Assembly (NCBI GenBank): GCA_963575745.1
Contig: CAUYUJ010015753.1
Span: 110,722-153,221 of the forward strand
From: Prorocentrum cordatum
Lineage: Eukaryota; Sar; Dinophyceae; Prorocentrales; Prorocentraceae
Direction of reading: 5' to 3'
Length of the DNA: 42,500 bases
Translations under genes and position numbers: made by a program
The notes under the pieces: generated by a model
Seen by the model: only the letters and a program-made list of their open reading frames with translations
Database searches by the model: none
What the model was told of the DNA's origin: nothing
Shown: piece by piece, positions 31,828 to 40,153 of the stretch
Layout: every line of letters begins with the position of its first letter
Numbering within the stretch: the first letter of the stretch is position 1

Positions 31828-32225
31828 GGTGGGTGTTCCTCTGCTGGTGGATACCGATGTAGACCTCGCCGTCTTAGCTGGGGTCGTGGTATTCGAAGTC
31901 CACCGTGCTGCGTCCTGCTGGTGGGGGAAGGGGACCCCTCTGCATCCCTTCTTCGCCACTGTGGCCTAGCCCCTCGCCGCGCTGGGGACCGTCGTGGCCT
32001 AACCCCTTGCCACGTTGGGGCTGGCTGTGGCCTAACCCCTCGCCGCGCTGGGGCCCGCTTGCTCCTGCTTGTTCATCTGCGGTTGCCAGGCGATCTTCCC
32101 CTGCCTCCTGGTAGGTGTTCCACTGCTGGGGATACTCGTTGCGGTCGCCCTCGTCCTCGCGGGGGTCGTGGTCTTTGATGTCCACCATTATGTGTCCTGC
32201 TGGTGGGGGAAGGGCACCCCCGTGC
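31828..32225 (+). repeat. Two diverged copies of a ~115-bp segment, 283 bp apart, around 33-bp array 3
   Basis: Segments at about 31828-31945 and 32111-32225 share GGTGTTCC(T/A)CTGCTGG, GGGGTCGTGGT(A/C)TT and TGTCCTGCTGGTGGGGGAAG. Between them, at 31964-32062, lie three more 33-bp units. On - the second segment reads PPPAGHIMVDIKDHDP and WNTYQEAGEDRLATADE, the most protein-like stretch here. It could be a gene fragment, but I cannot name a family. Confidence 0.6.
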
Positions 32226-32349
32226 GTCCATTCTGCGCCTTCATCACGACCTGCTGTTGCACCACCCCCAGGTGCTGTCGTCGAGGCGGGCCTGCCCCGC
32301 GCGCTGTTTACCTCGCGGGTGCACCAGGGGGCAGGCTCCAGCAAAAAAA

Positions 32350-32470
32350 ACGGCGACTGAGCCCAGAGAGCGGCGCGCGGAGCGCGCCAGGAGCGGCATT
32401 GGAGGCGCCGCCCCAGGGGGTCCATCGCCGATCCAGGCAGATCCGCGTGGACCTCCAAACGGACATGTAG
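32350..32470. mobile_element. Inverted-repeat element, ATAAACAT family, copy 4 (partial)
   Basis: One complete arm (about 32425-32470: GGTCCATCGCCGATCCAGGC and GACCTCCAAACGGACATGTA) and the GC-rich centre (GCGCGCGGAGCGCGCCAGG) match copy 1 at 9141-9304 in reverse orientation. The outer half of the other arm is missing. Confidence 0.55.
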
Positions 32471-32473
32471 TTT

Positions 32474-32648
32474 TAAGTCGGGCCTGTCCCTCTACAGTAG
32501 GAAGATTCCAGAATAGTAAAAACATTGTATGTGGACGAGTGTTTTATAACTTGTTTTGACAATTTGGGTGTATGTTTGCGGTCTTTTTGAATTCATCGTC
32601 CAGAATCCCCCTGTAGGGGGACATGCCCCACCTAAGTCGGGGGCGGAC
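32474..32648. mobile_element. Inverted-repeat element, CCTGTCCCTCT family, copy 1
   Basis: The left end CCTGTCCCTCTACAG pairs with the right end CTGTAGGGGGACATG. TAAGTCGGG occurs directly on both sides (about 32474-32482 and 32633-32641). It shares AATAGTnAAAAA, TTGTTTTGAC and TTTTTGAATTCATC with the copy at 40974-41136. Non-coding. Confidence 0.65.
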
Positions 32649-32835
32649 AGAACCCCCAACCGTGACACGTCGATGAGTGAATTGTCAGTTTTCGGTTCTC
32701 GAGAGGGCGCCGCGGCCGTGATTTCCCAGGCTTGCGTCCGCCAGGCTTGGGCCTCAGGTCGTTCTCACTAACCCACGTTTTGCTAAAGGGAGGTCTGTCC
32801 ATCCCCGACTAAGTATAGTTCCAGATTCCAGATAA

Positions 32836-32997
32836 TCAGGAGAGAAAAAAACACAGGCACAATAAATCGACGATCCCCCAGAACATATGGGAAAATATGG
32901 GAATTGGGCGGGAAGACAAACATACCATACAATATAGGAAGTTATAGGGAACCATTTTATTTGTGTGTATTTGTTTGTGTGTCCTTGGGCCCCTTCA
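32836..32997 (+). mobile_element. SR1 element, copy 4 (162 bp)
   Basis: It starts TCAGGAGAGAAAAAAACACA and ends GGGCCCCTTCA. It is flanked by a perfect GATAA pair (32831-32835 and 32998-33002). It has the standard internal motifs with two AATATGGGAA repeats. Confidence 0.92.
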
Positions 32998-33187
32998 GAT
33001 AAGGGGGGGGGGAGGAGCGGCCGAGGGCCTAACCCCGTCCCGAAGGAGAGCCGCTCGCACCCGGGGCCACGCAGGGTGGCCCCCGGGGCCCGCTCGTCGG
33101 GACGCCAGGAGCCCAGGACCGAGGCAAGGAGCCCTTGGCTGGAGCAACAAAAAGCGTCGGAGAGCTGCGCCGGGGCGGCGGAGGCGG

Positions 33188-33370
33188 TCACCACCCACCA
33201 GACCACCCCAACCCAACCCGAAGGCCCAAATGTATCCTCGATTTCCAGCGGGGGCGGGGGGGGCAGGGGAACACTGAAGAAACACATGGAATCCGTGTCC
33301 CCCCCCCAACCCGAAATTCGGGTCAAATTCGGGTCTTCGGGTTGGGTTGGGGTGGTCTGGCAGGTAGTCA
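33188..33370. mobile_element. 183-bp MITE with long inverted repeats and 5-bp target duplication
   Basis: The left end TCACCACCCACCAGACCACC and the reverse complement of the right end (TGACTACCTGCCAGACCACC) continue as CCAACCCAACCCGAAG in both, so the core CCAGACC...CCCGAAG is identical for about 26 bases. The flanks are a perfect GGCGG pair (33183-33187 and 33371-33375). Non-coding. Confidence 0.82.
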
Positions 33371-33398
33371 GGCGGGGCCGCGCGCGAGCCCCTGTCTT

Positions 33399-33595
33399 CG
33401 GAGGCGACGATGCTGTAATGCTCGCCCCTGGGCTATTCGCCTCTTATCCTTGGCATCGCTCGGACGTGTGCATTTTTCCTTCGGCGAGGACCATCGAGGA
33501 GCATCCTTGTTCACTTCGCGAAAAAAACCACGCACGAAACCGAAAACAAACACAGGAAATGGACGTCCGAGCGATGGCGAGTATCGTCGCCTCCG
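33399..33595. mobile_element. Inverted-repeat element with an insertion in the left arm
   Basis: GGAGGCGACGAT(G/A)CT at 33400-33414 pairs with 33580-33594, and GCATCGCTCGGACGT at 33453-33467 pairs with the adjoining 33562-33576. About 38 extra bases interrupt the left arm between these two blocks. A/C-rich sequence fills the centre. No clear target duplication. Confidence 0.6.
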
Positions 33596-33925
33596 ATTCC
33601 CGTGCGTTGGGGATCGTGCGCTGGGGAGAAAACGCGCGCCAGTCCCAGCACCATGTTGCGCCAGTTTCCCATGGTCGAGCCCCCCCCCCCTGCGGGACGC
33701 ATCCTCTTTCGTTCTGCTGCCCCATCTGCCGGCTTCGCACGCCGCTCCCTTTCCGACCGCTTCCTCTCTCCCTCTCCCTCTCCTCGCTTTCTCTCTGCCT
33801 CGCACCCTCTCCCTCGCAGCTTGGGGGCTCGGGACCTGGGCGCCCGAGGCCTCTCCGACGTCTGCGAGGGGCCAGACGTTCCAGCCCACTGGTGGTGCTG
33901 TGGGGGGGCAGGAAGAAAAACGTGG
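33596..33925. other. Region with no recognised gene
   Basis: This is pyrimidine-rich CT(C)n sequence around 33760-33810. Several open frames cross it on both strands without recognisable domains. Confidence 0.4.
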
Positions 33926-34006
33926 CCAAAAAAACAAAAACAAAACAAAAACAAAACAAAAAACAAAAACAAAAACAAAAACAAAAAACAAACAAAAACA
34001 AAACGT
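33926..34006 (+). repeat. (CAAAAA)n low-complexity repeat
   Basis: CAAAAA/CAAAA units repeat for about 80 bases, bounded on both sides by AAACGTGG(C). The frames through it encode Lys/Gln/Thr/Asn runs and, on -, Phe/Val/Leu runs, and are artefacts. Confidence 0.95.
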
Positions 34007-34284
34007 GGCTCATCCTGTTACAGTGCCGTTTTTAATACGTGCTCCGCGTGCGGATCATGTATTCAGCATGCAGGGATTCAGTACTGAAAACAACGATGAG
34101 CTCATGCACACACTCATGCATACATCAGTCATGTACTAAACATCCCACGTTAAAGAACAAAAACTAGATCTTAAAAACTGCCCTGTTGACGTCTGCTGCC
34201 CCCCCCCTCTCCCGGGCAGCCGGTCGACTGGCACGGGCGCTGGTCTCGGGGCGTGGCCCAGGAGCGTGCTGAAGTGGCCAGAGG

Positions 34285-34444
34285 TCAGGAGGGGAAAAAC
34301 ACATAGACACAGTTAACCGTCGATTCCCCAGAAAATATGGAAAATATGGGAAGTGGGGGGAAGACAGAAACCCAGAGAATATAGGAACACATGGGGAATC
34401 ATTTTGTTTGTGTGTATTGATTGGTGTGTTCTCGGGCCCCTTCA
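34285..34444 (+). mobile_element. SR1 element, copy 5 (160 bp)
   Basis: It starts TCAGGAGGGGAAAAACACAT and ends CGGGCCCCTTCA. It is flanked by a perfect AGAGG pair (34280-34284 and 34445-34449). Confidence 0.92.
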
Positions 34445-34479
34445 AGAGGGGACGGCGACGACGACGACGACAACGATAT

Positions 34480-34975
34480 CCTTCAAAGGATTCCTTACGA
34501 ACGATCCCTGTTTAGAGGATTCCTTCCTGAGGGCTCCTGGTATCAGATTCCATGGTTCAGGCCCCTCATCAGGGATGCCTTCGAAAGAGTCCTTACTCAG
34601 TTAGGAATCCATACAAAGGGTTCCCTACGAGGGAATCCTGCATAAGGGTTCCTTGATGAGGTCTTCAGACGAAGGATCCCTGGCCAAGGTTTCCTTAGCA
34701 AGGATTCCCCAGGAAGGGTTCCCTACCTAGGACTTCCAAATATGGACTCCACATTAAGACTGTTCGAACAAGTAATACTAAGCACGGATTCCTTACCAAG
34801 GGCTTTTAGCTAAGGACTCTTATGTAGGACTCCTCGTTGAGAACCTTTTTCATTTTACTGGGGCTTCCTTGCGCGGATTTTCGATTCAGGATTCTTTATC
34901 ACAAATTCGTTCTTCAGGATTCCTTCCAAAGGGTTCGTTATCCTTTACGCAGGATTCCCTATTCATGTCTACAGG
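34480..34975. repeat. Degenerate GGATTCCTTA palindromic repeat block
   Basis: About 500 bases of loosely repeated AAGGATTCCTTAnnAAGGGT steps, roughly 20-24 bases apart, with many partial palindromes (GGATTCC, GGGTTCCCTA). A related patch continues at about 35880-36160 and another lies at 23236-23420. No coding frame of note. Confidence 0.75.
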
Positions 34976-35082
34976 CGGTTTCGAAGCAATCAATCTAGGG
35001 TGGGTGCACTGAAACAACTAGTGTTCCCCGGCGCTGTACTGAGTATATAGAAAACAAGAGGAAGGCAAATCAAATTGGACCG

Positions 35083-35360
35083 CCGGGGACGTCCCCCAGC
35101 GACCGCTTTGGCGCTCCGCACGCAGGGGCGGAATCCTGCGCACCCCCTCTGGGCGTCAGGCCACGCCTGCCACGCCCTGCGAACTTGGCATGGATAGAGA
35201 CTGCGCTCAGGGACCACCCCCTGCGCACCCTCTGTGGGTCGCGAACGTGCTACACCTAACACGCCCTGCGACCTGGAGTGGATCGAGACCGCGCTCAGAG
35301 ACCACTCCATGCACACCCTCCCTCACTGGTGCTGAGAAAACGCCGCGCCAGCCTTGCTCT
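35083..35360 (+). repeat. About 89-bp tandem repeat, about 3 copies
   Basis: CACGCCCTGCGA at 35171 and 35260, with following GATnGAGAC(T/C)GCGCTCAG and GACCAC(C/T)CC, shows an 89-base period. A third, partial unit lies upstream. Confidence 0.75.
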
Positions 35361-35373
35361 GCGACCCTGTAAA

Positions 35374-35695
35374 TTTGGGATTCTGGGAGCCAGCATAAGG
35401 CCATTCAGCTGCACATAACCAACAACGGGTGGTACGTGACTCCCCCGAAGCCATCAGAGAAAACCACATTGCACATTGAATTTTAGGATTCTGGGAGATA
35501 AGGCCATTCATATTCAAAAGCATCAACAGGCGACAAGTCTCACCCCTGAAATCGTGAGAGAAAAACCACCTGAACCCAATTGTCAATTTGGGATTATGGG
35601 AGCGAGTATGAAGCCGTTCAGCCGCACGAAAAACGACGGGTTGCCTTATGTTGGCCCCCAGAACCCCAAACGTACGATTGTTTCCCGGTGCAAAT
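35374..35695 (+). repeat. About 107-bp tandem repeat, 3 copies
   Basis: TTTGGGATTCTGGGAG-like starts fall at 35374, 35481 and 35587. Each is followed by AAGGCC(A/G)TTCA and, further on, by AGAGAAAACCAC. The period is 106-107 bases. Confidence 0.85.
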
Positions 35696-35879
35696 TTACA
35701 CATGTTTACACACATAGATATACAAACACAATTGTGTGCATTTTTCAATCGCATCGCTCAGTCCTGTGGAATATGTTCCAGGGGGGGGCAATTTTAAACA
35801 TAGCTTTTTGATTGCGAAGTAATGGACGTTTGGATCCAGTGGGAGGGGGGTCATCGTGTTTTAACAGGTGTAAGACATT

Positions 35880-36160
35880 ACGAACTCCTGGTGAACGATC
35901 AGTAAGGAGTCAGTATTAAAGAAACCTTACTTCGGACTCCATTGTCAGGATACCTCCTGATGGATGAGTCTTCCCGAAACAATGATTACGATTCATTCCT
36001 TGGGTGGGAGCCCCATCGGACGGATTCCCTACGAGGGGTTCCTGCATAAGGACTCCCGAAGACAGACCCCGGAGTATGGATTTGTTGATGAGGATTCCGT
36101 ATCACGGATTTTTCGCCCTAAATTATGTCTTAAGTTTCTTACCAAGGGTTCACCGTTATG
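35880..36160. repeat. Second patch of degenerate GGATTCCTTA repeat
   Basis: CGGACTCC, AAGGACTCCCGAAG, GATTCCCTACGAGGGGTTCC and similar steps continue the style of 34480-34970. Confidence 0.55.
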
Positions 36161-36650
36161 TTGCAGAGTTTACCAAGGTTCGGCAAGGACTAGCAGGGCT
36201 TAGCGAAGCTCACCAAGGTTTCTCAAGGATTACCAAGGCTTTGTAAAGTTTGCCTAGTTTGAGCTGGGCTAAGCCAGGCTCAGCAAAGTGTAGCAATGAT
36301 TAGCAGAGTTTGACAGGGAGTCGCAATGCCCAGCAGAGCTTCGCATGGCTTAGCAGGGTCTAACAGGGCCTAGCTCGGCTTGGCAATCTGTACCAGGGCT
36401 CAGCAAGGCTTAACAGGGTCCAGCAAGGTACCAAGCCTAGCTCAGACTAGCATTGCTTCCCAAGATTAGCAGGGCTTACATGAGCCCACCAGGGCATACC
36501 AACGCTTACCAGAGCCTACAAGTGCTCACCAGGGCGCATCAGGACTTAGCAAAACTGAGCAGAGATGGCCAAGGCTTGACGGTGCTTAGCAAGGCTCAGT
36601 GGGGGTTTGCCAGGGCTTGGGCCTAGCAAGGTCTACCAAGGCTAACCAGG
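36160..36650 (+). repeat. Degenerate decamer array (AGCAGGGCTT / ACCAAGGCTT)
   Basis: For almost 490 bases the sequence steps through about 10-base units such as TTAGCAGGGC, TTACCAAGGC and CTCAGCAAGG. The two common forms differ at the second and third positions (AGC or ACC). There is no open frame of interest. Confidence 0.85.
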
Positions 36651-36679
36651 CCTTATCTCCTCCTGCCGCCTCTCTCCCA

Positions 36680-36910
36680 GGGTCCATTTCGATCAAATCG
36701 ACCCGATTCGATATCAGCCCCAGCCGGCCTGATTCGATTCAATTTTGATGTTCGGGCCATTGGGTGTGGCCCGAAGGTATTGCATGGCGCCCTTGATTCT
36801 GGCGCCGCCGATCTGACTCGACTCGGACTCCTTGCCGATGCGGCCCGATTCGATACACGTTTTGATCCGATCCGATTTCCCGACTCGATGTTGATTATTT
36901 TCGCATCTTC
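36680..36910. repeat. Degenerate CCGATTCGAT repeat
   Basis: GATTCGAT, CCGATTCGATA and CCGACTCGAT variants recur several times across about 230 bases, with GC-rich spacers. A - strand frame crossing it (37132-36653) shows no domain. Confidence 0.55.
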
Positions 36911-37510
36911 CCCGTCCTGATTGAGGGCTCGCCTTGCTGGGCTTGTAAGGCCCCATGCAAACCCATGCGGAGTCGGCACATACAGTGACTCAAGGATGGA
37001 AAATGGCCCAAGGACTTGCCAACTAACCGAGGGACATTCGCTCAGTCTGGCTTTGCGTTTCTTTTGTTTTGATATCGCATCGCGATGGGACCCATTTCGT
37101 GCCACTTCTCTTGGCGCCCACTTCCTCCTCATCCTGCTCCGAGGTCAGGGTGCCGAAGCAACGCGCCCAGAGTCCAGCAAAGCTTGAGGGTACAAATCCG
37201 GCGGGTCTGGCTGATGCTCTTGTGGGGGCTGAGATTTGGAGAGGCTGCAGTACCGCTCAATGATGTGCTGACCAAACCTGTAGAATGGGCCCCTTCTCTG
37301 CGCCCCCCCCCTCCTCCTCCCCTACCCCCCCCCTGAGATCCGACGTTGCACATAGAGTACGAATCCGCAACACAACCACGCCCAGAGCGCCCCGGGCCCG
37401 ACCTTCTTGATTCATTTTTCGAGCCAGATCGATGTGTGAAGGCCCTGGAGTCCAGAACGGGGGGAACGCGCCCGTTGTTGAAAACTTGCAACGCCTGGAT
37501 CGCACGGTCC
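36911..37510. other. Region with no recognised gene
   Basis: Mixed sequence with a C-run cluster at about 37296-37332. No motif. Confidence 0.45.
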
Positions 37511-37512
37511 TA

Positions 37513-37668
37513 CAGCTAGACCGAGGTGTGAGAACGAGGTCGTTTCGGAGAGGGTGCCCTCATGTTTCTCAGTATTTTCGGAGTGTTCTTGTGTATCCAG
37601 GGCACCCTCGAATGCTCTTCCTTTGGGCCGACGGAGGGTCGCGTGCTCTTGAAGAGCGCTCTTCTGTC
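37513..37668 (+). repeat. Interspersed repeat, copy 2 (partner at 9891-10052)
   Basis: It shares GAGGGTGCCCT, GGAGTGTTCTTGTGT and GCCGACGGAGGGTCGCG blocks in order with the copy near 9.9 kb. GGGTGCCCT appears in both orientations inside, so a hairpin is possible. Confidence 0.5.
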
Positions 37669-37911
37669 CTGGGGGCCGACTGCACGCTGAGGTCAGCAGC
37701 TCTCGAGGGAGATGCTCAAGTTCGGGCGCGGCGTCCTCCTGCGGCCGGCGCGGGCCCCGGGTGCCCGCCGAGCCGAGCCGCCCAGCCGCGAGCGGGGGGG
37801 GTCCTCGCCCTCTTCGCCGCCGCCCGCGCCTCCTGCGGGGAGGGGGGGGGAAGGGAGGGAGGAGCGAGGGCGAGGGGACGTGAGAAGGAGGCTTGTCCTC
37901 CTCCGCCCTCC

Positions 37912-37977
37912 CTCCCTCCCTCCTATCTCCTCCTCCTCCTCCTCCTCCTCCTCCTCCTCCTCCTCCTCCTCCTCCAT
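37912..37977 (+). repeat. (TCC)n tract
   Basis: A pure CTC/TCC run of about 18 units. Confidence 0.95.
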
Positions 37978-38049
37978 TCCTTTCTTTATGAATAACTGCT
38001 CCCTGGCGCACCCCGAGGCCAGTTTTTAGAGCGGGTCGAGCGTTTCGCC

Positions 38050-38345
38050 TAAGGCTCCTTCACCATGTGTGGCCCTGAAGCTTAGCACATGGCAAGAGTT
38101 TCACAGATGGAGAGCGGGTCGTTTTCAACATGTGTCTATCGCCTTAGCGCCACACACATTCGTTTTAGTAATGTGCAAGGGATTCCATATTGAGGGCGGG
38201 TTGTGTTCAATATGTGGCTCTCGCCTTAGCGCCGCGAATACTAGTTCTAAACATTTGCAACGGTTTCACATATTGAGGGCGATTCATTTTTAAATGCGGT
38301 TCTCGCCGTAGCGCCGCGCACACTCGGTTTCAGAATTTGCAAGAC
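38050..38345 (+). repeat. 82-bp tandem repeat, about 3.5 copies
   Basis: CGCC(T/G)TAGCGCC occurs at 38140, 38222 and 38304, exactly 82 bases apart. Each is preceded by GAG(A/G)GCG(G/A)(G/T)TC and followed by an AnTTTGCAA-like segment. A degraded fourth unit starts the array. Confidence 0.88.
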
Positions 38346-38514
38346 AGCGTACCAGAAATGTTTTCTTTTGAAAGACTCAGGAGTGTGAGAGCGCAAACAG
38401 TTCCATTAATTCGCGGTGTTGAAGTCCCAGGAATGGCGTTTCGGTACGATTCCGGATCGTCAAGACGAAACAGTCAGGTTGGTCCGTGGTGTTGGAAAGC
38501 CTCGCCGTCGAGAT

Positions 38515-40148
38515 CTACCCAATGGTCGTGCTCCTCAGGGTTCCGCCCGCCTCCAGGAGACATGCAACAGCGGCAGCACCGAAACCATTTACTCGCTTCC
38601 ACAGGGTCTCCACGCACCGCAGGCGACCGAGCGCCTGGCCCCATGCAATGCGGAGCCCATGCTCGTTCGCCCGCATGAGGGAGAGAAGAAGACAGGTCCA
38701 TTCACGCAAAACCCTGATCCTAGTGGAAACTATTGGTTCAAAGTGGGGGTCCTGGAAAGCGCACCGCAGTACCGTGGTCGCACAACCACCTTCCTGCCGC
38801 CCCACCATGCCTGCCATGGCCCTGTGGGCCATCGTCGGGCTCACGCCTTGAGACTCGCAGCCCCAGAGAGAGCCTGTGGGAGCCAGCTCATGCGGACAAG
38901 GCCTTTCGCCCTGCGGTCCGTCTTGACTACGCGCTTAATTGGGCTGGACCTCTGGCCAGCTGCAGCGAAGCGTTGCCTGAGGATCGCAGCCGAGCGCCGT
39001 GAACCCACAGTGCCTATGCCCAGGTCCTTCCGCCTGTGCCCCCCCAGAGGCGGAACCCTTTCCGGGGCCAAGTCCGCAAGGATCCCAGGGGCAAGATGGG
39101 GAGGGTTGGCAAGGACCTGACTCTTGCATGAAATAACAAACCCACTATCCCGACGAAGCTCAGGAGGATACGAAACACACAGTTACAATTAATCGTCGAT
39201 TCCCCCGAGAATATGGGAAAATATGGGAAGTGGGGGGGAAGACAAAAACCCAGAAAATATGCGAACATATTGGGAATCCTGTTATTTGTGTGCATTTATT
39301 TGTGTGTCCCAGGGCCCCTTCAGAAGCCTGCCTAGGCCCTCGCTGGGCCGGGCAGCCTGTGGGGAGATGACCTCAGCTTTCCCGACATGCCGCTGGCTCA
39401 GGTCATCCACCCAGGACTCCAAGACCAGGGGGCGGAGATTGGCGCGAGCCGTCTCCAGGATATCCCACAGGGCCACCTCGGCAATGTCAACGCTCTGCGA
39501 GCACCCTGCGAGCAAGCTCCTGCCCGGAACGATGGTGTCTCAAACCGCTCCCGAGGCTCGGAGGCGCCGAGGGGCCCGGTGCATGTCCAGGGCAAGGAAA
39601 CGTGGCATGAGCGGGTGGTCAACTCGACTGACTATGTCCACCTTTGTGTCGAGCCGAACATGATCATACAGCTTTTCTAAACCCAAGAGGACCTGGATCC
39701 AGTTAAAGCCTATGGCGGAAGCCACCTCGCAGTTGGTCTGGCGCAGAGGGGCCACCCTTGAAGCAGACAAGTCCCTCGCAGCCCGATCCCAAAACTGAGC
39801 CCGCTCCGACGTCCACCTCGCTAGATCGCAACGTCGGGCTCGGCCCCAGATGCGGTAGCGACCCTGCGTGAGGGCAATCGGTCTGTCAGCCTCGGCGCTC
39901 TTAAAATCAGTTGGATTATGATCATGCGAGCTTGCGGCGGACAGGTCAGCGTGCGCTCCACCTCCCGTAACAGGTCCAAAAGTTGCTGATGGGCTTCCAC
40001 TGGTAGTTTTGACTATTCCCTGGGATTCTGAAAACCAGCCCCCTGACCCACGACGGGCCGAAAACATTTCAAAGCACCTGGAGTCCAGAATGGCTCTGGC
40101 ACGGGAGTCCTCCCACCAGGCCGCCCCAGGGTCCTTTGTCCCCGCGAG
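38515..40148 (-). pseudogene. Element C: LINE-like reverse transcriptase, interrupted by SR1 copy 6
   Basis: This is an RT relic read on -. In one frame it gives GAAWWEDSRARAILDSR (about 40130-40080), RPIALTQGRYRIWGRARR (about 39880), LEKLYDHV (motif A region) and MHRAPRRLRASGAV. After an in-frame TGA at 39540-39542 it gives DTIVPGRSLLAGCSQSVD and the catalytic ESWVDDLSQ (WVDD codons at 39402-39413). SR1 copy 6 interrupts at 39160-39322. Beyond it the same frame resumes with RRKDLGIGTVGSRR to a stop at 38841, and a shifted frame then continues to 38515. Only one stop, one late frameshift and the SR1 insertion break it, so it is the best-preserved RT here. The upstream poly-Glu tract at 40154-40224 is in frame. 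It appears related to element A (VDD type). Confidence 0.82.
39160..39322 (+). mobile_element. SR1 element, copy 6 (163 bp), inserted in the element C RT
   Basis: It starts TCAGGAGGATACGAAACACA and ends AGGGCCCCTTCA. It is flanked by a perfect GAAGC pair (39155-39159 and 39323-39327). Element plus one repeat is 168 bases, divisible by three. The RT frames on the two sides are in phase and join without a stop once these 168 bases are ignored. Confidence 0.95.
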
Positions 40149-40153
40149 CCCCT

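Noticed and set aside
31039-31959. 306-codon - strand open frame with PQRGEGLGH repeats
   Set aside because: The repetitive part is the 33-bp array read in the antisense direction. The rest is skewed Ala/Gly/Arg with no domain.
33444-34013. Phe/Val-rich - strand frame as a membrane protein
   Set aside because: The hydrophobic runs are the (CAAAAA)n repeat read antisense.
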